A stretch of 64,000 nt of DNA from positions 159,772,727-159,836,726 of the forward strand of contig JAVHZZ010000004.1 of NCBI GenBank assembly GCA_036250195.1, written 5' to 3'. The notes below the pieces were generated by a model. The model was given only the letters and a program-made list of their open reading frames with translations. It was not told the DNA's origin and did no database searches. The stretch comes from Mixophyes australis. Lineage: Eukaryota; Chordata; Amphibia; Anura; Limnodynastidae. This document shows, in pieces, positions 60,198 to 64,000 of the stretch; the stretch's first letter is position 1, and the number at the start of each line of letters is the position of its first letter. Both the position numbers and the translations under genes were made by a program.

Positions 60198-61240
60198 ATT
60201 GTGGTGACCACTCCTCTACGCAGTCCAGATACATTTATTGGTGCAAATCATACAAGTTCAGGGTTTTTAAATTATATTGTGGTGACCACTCCTCTACGCA
60301 GTCCAGGTACATTTTTTGGTGCGATTCATACCAGTTGATGGTTTTCTTATTATATTGTGGTGACCACTCCTCTATGCAGTCCAGATACATTTATTGGTAC
60401 GAATCATACAAGTTCAGGGTTTTCTTATTATATTGTGGTGACCACTCCTCTACGCAGTCCAGGTACATTTTTTGGTGCGATTCATACCAGTTGATGGTTT
60501 TCTTATTATATTGTGGTGACCACTCCTCTACGCAGTCCAGATACATTTTTTGGGGCGATTCATACAAGTTCAGGGTTTTTAAATTATATTGTGGTGACCA
60601 CTCCTCTACGCAGTCCAGGTACATTTTTTGGTGCGATTCATACAAGTTCAGGGTTTTTAAATTATATTGTGGTGACCACTCCTCTACGCAGTCCAGGTAC
60701 ATTTATTGCTGCGAATCATACAAGTTCAGGGTTTTTAATATATATTGTGGTGACCACTCCTCTACGCAGTCCAGGTACATTTCTTGGTGCGATTCATACC
60801 AGTTGATGGTTTTCTTATTATATTGTGGTGACCACTCCTCTATGCAGTCCAGATACATTTATTGGTGCGAATCATACAAGTTCAGGGTTTTTAAATTATA
60901 TTGTGGTTACCACTCCTCTACGCAGTCCAGGTACATTTTTTGGTGCGATTCATACCAGTTGATGGTTTTCTTATTATATTGTGGTGACCACTCCTCTACG
61001 CAGTCCAGATACATTTTTTGGGGCGATTCATACAAGTTCAGGGTTTTTAAATTATATTGTGGTGACCACTCCTCTACGCAGTCCAGGTACATCTTTTGGT
61101 GCGATTCATACAAGTTCAGGGTTTTTAAATTATATTGTGGTGACCACTCCTCTACGCAGTCCAGGTACATTTTTTGGTGCGATTAAGACCAGTTGATGGT
61201 TTTCTTATTATATTGTGGGGACCACTCCACTACGCAGTCC
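60198..61240. repeat. tandem array, 78-bp units
   Basis: GTGGTGACCACTCCTCTACG begins units at 60201, 60279 and every 78 bp to 61215 (about 13.5 units). Two tail types alternate: ...CATACAAGTTCAGGGTTTTT and ...CATACCAGTTGATGGTTTTC. Units lack the palindrome of the 104-bp type. Since 78 is divisible by three, frames stay open on both strands, but they are not genes. Confidence 0.95.
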
Positions 61241-61557
61241 AGAAAGATACCTCGTTGCAACGTTTTGGATTAATAACAATATTGTGAGGTGTTCAGAATA
61301 CACTGTAAATTAGTGGAAATGATTGTTATTGAATGCTATTGAGGTTAATAATAGCGTAGGAGTGAAAATAAGCCCAAAAACTTGATTTTTGAACTTTTTA
61401 TGCTTTTTTCAAAAAAAATCCGAATCCAAAACCTTAAATCCGAACCAAAACCTTTCGGCAGGTGTTTTGCGAAACAAATCCGAACCCAAAACATTGAGAA
61501 AATCCGAATCCAAAACACAAAACACGAGACACCAAAAGTCGCCGGTGCACATCCCTA

Positions 61558-61565
61558 GTTGTTTT
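61558..61565. repeat. 8-bp target duplication, right
   Basis: GTTGTTTT, as at 55578-55585. Confidence 0.9.
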
Positions 61566-61898
61566 TACATGCAAGTGTATTCATCTCTGTACACAGAGTT
61601 CTCCGAGCAGTTTTCATGCAAACTGAACTTGCAGTTTATTTTTGGTGCCTGTGACACAGGGGATAAATTAGCTGACAGAGTCAACAGCAAAGATCTTGTC
61701 ATCATTATATGGTCGCCAACATAACTACTAAACTGCTTCTTTCACTCATCTCAGAATTAGAGGCTCTGAAAATGCTCATCTTTCCAACTGCAAGTAAAGT
61801 GCGGTTATATTCTCTAGGATCATTTATGAAGCTAACCTGATATTTTTGAGCAATGTATATTATACATGGGGCCCCACATCCTTTTGTGGCACAAAATG

Positions 61899-62314
61899 TG
61901 TTATGTTCTTGCCCTTAGATTTGCCCTCATTCAAGATGTCCGTGATTGCCTCATGAAGTTTCCATCTCTGATATGAATTTGCCCTTACAATAGCCCTTAT
62001 CCAAGATGGCCAGAACTGTCTCAGGAAGATTCCATCTTGGATCTCATTTCCTGTTTGGGCCTAGAAAAGGCTCTTCCTGTTATGCAGCCTTTGCTCGAGT
62101 ATTGTGTTTGTGTCTGAACCAGATGCTTCCACAGAACCTTGCTCCCTTGTGATTTGGAATACAATTCCTTGATACCTCTACAAGACATTTATCTTGTTGA
62201 TACTTTGGACTTGCTTGCTGGACATTTGAGATTTATTTCTATATCAAAATAAATCCTGTTTATTACAGAACTACCTGGCTATTGGGTTCTGTTTGTAATA
62301 TCAGAAGTGTGACA
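61899..62314 (+). repeat. solo LTR with perfect 5-bp target duplication
   Basis: TGTTATGTTCTTGCC ... CAGAAGTGTGACA, 416 bp, flanked by AAATG (61894-61898 and 62315-62319). AATAAA at 62249. An internal near-duplicate of about 62 bp contains CAAGATGTCC / CAAGATGGCC. No internal genes left. Confidence 0.85.
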
Positions 62315-62640
62315 AAATGACTTCTCTTTACTAATGAATAAGCAGATGGGAGGTGGGAGACAAGTTCCTTACAAGTGCATACTAGGCATATGATGTACAT
62401 GGGACAGCTAAATAAATAATTTTACAAAAAATAAATTTAAATAAGGTTGCAGATGTGGAGATATAATTTATTTGAAAGCATGTTTGACTGTATGGAATGC
62501 TTCAAGGCCTATTGGACTATTGGCATGCAAAATCCACTTATGAAAGATAATGTAAGATCTATTATTAACCATAAACATTTTTTTAAGTCATTAAAGAAAA
62601 ATGTGGAAATTGACATAAAAATATCACTGTCCAAGAAGAG

Positions 62641-62685
<45 letters not shown>

Positions 62686-63013
62686 AAAAATCATCAAAAT
62701 TTTAGCTTTTACTATACAATATTAAAGTATATGTCTCATTGTTTAAGTATTTTTAAAACACACATGTTGGAATTCTGTCATAGACTGAGCACTATTAAAC
62801 AATACTTGAGATCAATAATTGTGTTTTTAGCAATCAAAATATTACATTTCTAAAAAAAAATTAGATGGACAGAACATCAATTTATTTGATTATAATTTAG
62901 TAATTTCATCACATTGCAAACATATGCTCTATTGTAAATATAGCAATTATCATTCTAGGCACTTTTAAGGCTATAGATTGTTAATGTGCGTATCGTCGCT
63001 AACCAATAACGAT
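62315..63013. other. non-coding stretch with (TA)n
   Basis: (TA)n microsatellite at 62645-62683; otherwise AT-rich with no gene. Confidence 0.5.
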
Positions 63014-63817
63014 TGTCGAACCTCGATTTGTGTTTCCAAAGCACAAAGATTTATTCGCAATAAGTGGAAAAATATGCTCAAGCGAAGTAATAGTAAATAC
63101 AGCCGTTACTTATCGCAGGCGCTCTGGATCCAGTGCAGTCATTCAATCCTGAAGTCTGGGGACAAGATGTCTGCACTCTGGATCACAAGCTGCTGCTTAT
63201 ATACACAATCAAATACAGTAATACAATGAAGATGGTATGGCTTGCATCTATTGGTCCGGGTCTCAGGAATGTCCAAGGGGTCGTCAATCATTGGCTGGTT
63301 CATCCTAAGGAATCCAAAGGAGGGGGTCATCTCTGCAGGGGGTATGCTCTGCTCTTCCCGCCAGGATTCCTTAGTCTTAAATAGTTCATAATTCCCTATC
63401 ATTCATAACTTGCGTATGCACTCTGCGATTCCCTCGCAGAGTGAACCAAACAGTAGGATATGTAACAAGGTTCATTATGATACCACTCATGATGTTATTC
63501 CTTTAACCCGTTCCGTGTATTTCACTAATATGCATGTAACTCTGATATAACATATAAATACTAATATATTTCGACATAACTGACTATGTGTTGCAACTAC
63601 CATTAATGTGTACTATTTTATAAGTATGCGTGTTTGTGCGAATGTATGGTAAAAGACCAATTACTGTTGCTGCCACGTGTAGTGGATGCGTACGCCCTTT
63701 CACGCCGTAGCGTGCCCTTGTACGTCGGTGCGTACCGTACGCATCTTTTCAAACAAAGACAACCAAGTTTGCTAGACTTTAATTGAAATGACTTTATCCA
63801 ATTTACTGACTTCGACA
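63014..63817 (-). repeat. 3' LTR of an element extending past the window
   Basis: Minus-strand LTR from TGTCGAA (63817) to TTCGACA (63014), ends being perfect 7-bp inverted repeats; 804 bp. AATAAA (minus) near 63048. Same family as 5132-5974. A purine tract CAAAGGGTGGAAC (63818-63830, minus) abuts it, so internal sequence follows to the right. Confidence 0.8.
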
Positions 63818-64000
63818 GTTCCACCCTTTGATAGTGTAATAAACTATCACCCAATTACCGTTTCAAGTTCAGGATTGTACAATACTTCTCCACAGACCAT
63901 GATCTCGGTATCTGGTACCACCCTTTCAGTCTCTTTCTCAGTGTTACTCTTATGAGACCGTTTTCCACACTTCAACACAGTAGGAACACATTTGACAACT
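63818..64000 (-). mobile_element. internal 3' end of the LTR element (partial)
   Basis: Only 183 bp are visible. A minus-strand frame (about 63995-63850) is open, but I cannot assign it. Class (ERV or Gypsy) is undetermined. Confidence 0.5.

Larger units (their letters stand above)
55586..61557 (+). mobile_element. hAT transposon copy 2, full length (5,972 bp)
   Basis: Starts TAGAGATGAGC and ends GCACATCCCTA, an 11-bp inverted repeat with 9 matches, flanked by identical GTTGTTTT. Parts in order: TCCGA-rich subterminal zone, TATA promoter, duplicated leader, BED-type transposase (56523-59440), 20-bp hairpin, tandem array (59887-61240) and an ATCCGAA-rich 3' subterminal zone (61420-61540). Only two coding defects were seen (frame change near 56870, TAG at 59165). 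Confidence 0.92.

Noticed and set aside
60335..61186. 283-codon frame with 26-residue repeats
   Set aside because: It is produced by the 78-bp tandem units (divisible by three); the opposite strand is open in the same way. No start context or promoter, so not a repeat protein gene.
62447..62725. 92-codon frame
   Set aside because: The C-terminal part is the (TA)n microsatellite read as IYIYIY; no homology to any family seen.
1..64000. Host gene exons
   Set aside because: All protein-like frames longer than about 100 residues with recognisable motifs belong to transposon or retroelement families; the rest lack motifs or splice-supported continuity.

Overview
The window looks like non-coding, repeat-rich DNA from a large vertebrate genome. 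An amphibian, probably a frog, fits best because of the mix of L2 and CR1 LINEs, Penelope-like elements (PLEs), Ty3/Gypsy LTR elements, hAT transposons and many foldback MITEs. The species call is inference. I found no host protein-coding exon, rRNA or tRNA gene; every protein-like stretch belongs to a mobile element, and most are broken.

Layout. 1-2518: AT-rich sequence with one MITE. 2519-6737: a decayed Ty3/Gypsy element on the minus strand, interrupted by an unrelated LTR (about 5132-5974). 8711-11399: a 5'-truncated L2 LINE, plus strand, with endonuclease and reverse transcriptase (RT). 13130-14700: a PLE fragment with a GIY-YIG endonuclease, minus strand. 16600-17910: an old L2. 19463-22135: an L2 3' end, a 0.5-kb palindrome, an inverted PLE pair carrying a hammerhead-ribozyme-like motif, and two MITEs. 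26100-27330: L2, minus strand. 27430-29045: GC-rich repetitive region with CCAAT hairpins. 29303-33466: a 4.2-kb PLE foldback. 35383-35831 and 61899-62314: solo LTRs with perfect 5-bp target duplications. 38361-40280: a second, near-identical inverted repeat. 44029-47870: hAT copy 1, minus strand, broken. 48905-49885: CR1 LINE. 50425-51640: L2, minus strand. 55586-61557: hAT copy 2, plus strand, essentially complete. 63014-64000: an LTR element running off the right edge.

The most informative locus is hAT copy 2. It has matching 8-bp target duplications, 11-bp terminal inverted repeats, a TATA box with a YY1-like site, and a BED-finger transposase interrupted by one frame change and one TAG codon. 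It also has a perfect 20-bp hairpin after the gene and a 104/78-bp tandem array before the 3' end. The array's unit also occurs at the end of the transposase coding sequence. The frame change lies at A-AAA-AAT followed by a small stem-loop, so it could be a -1 frameshift signal, although a simple indel is more likely. The second theme is PLE-derived inverted repeats with hammerhead-like cores.
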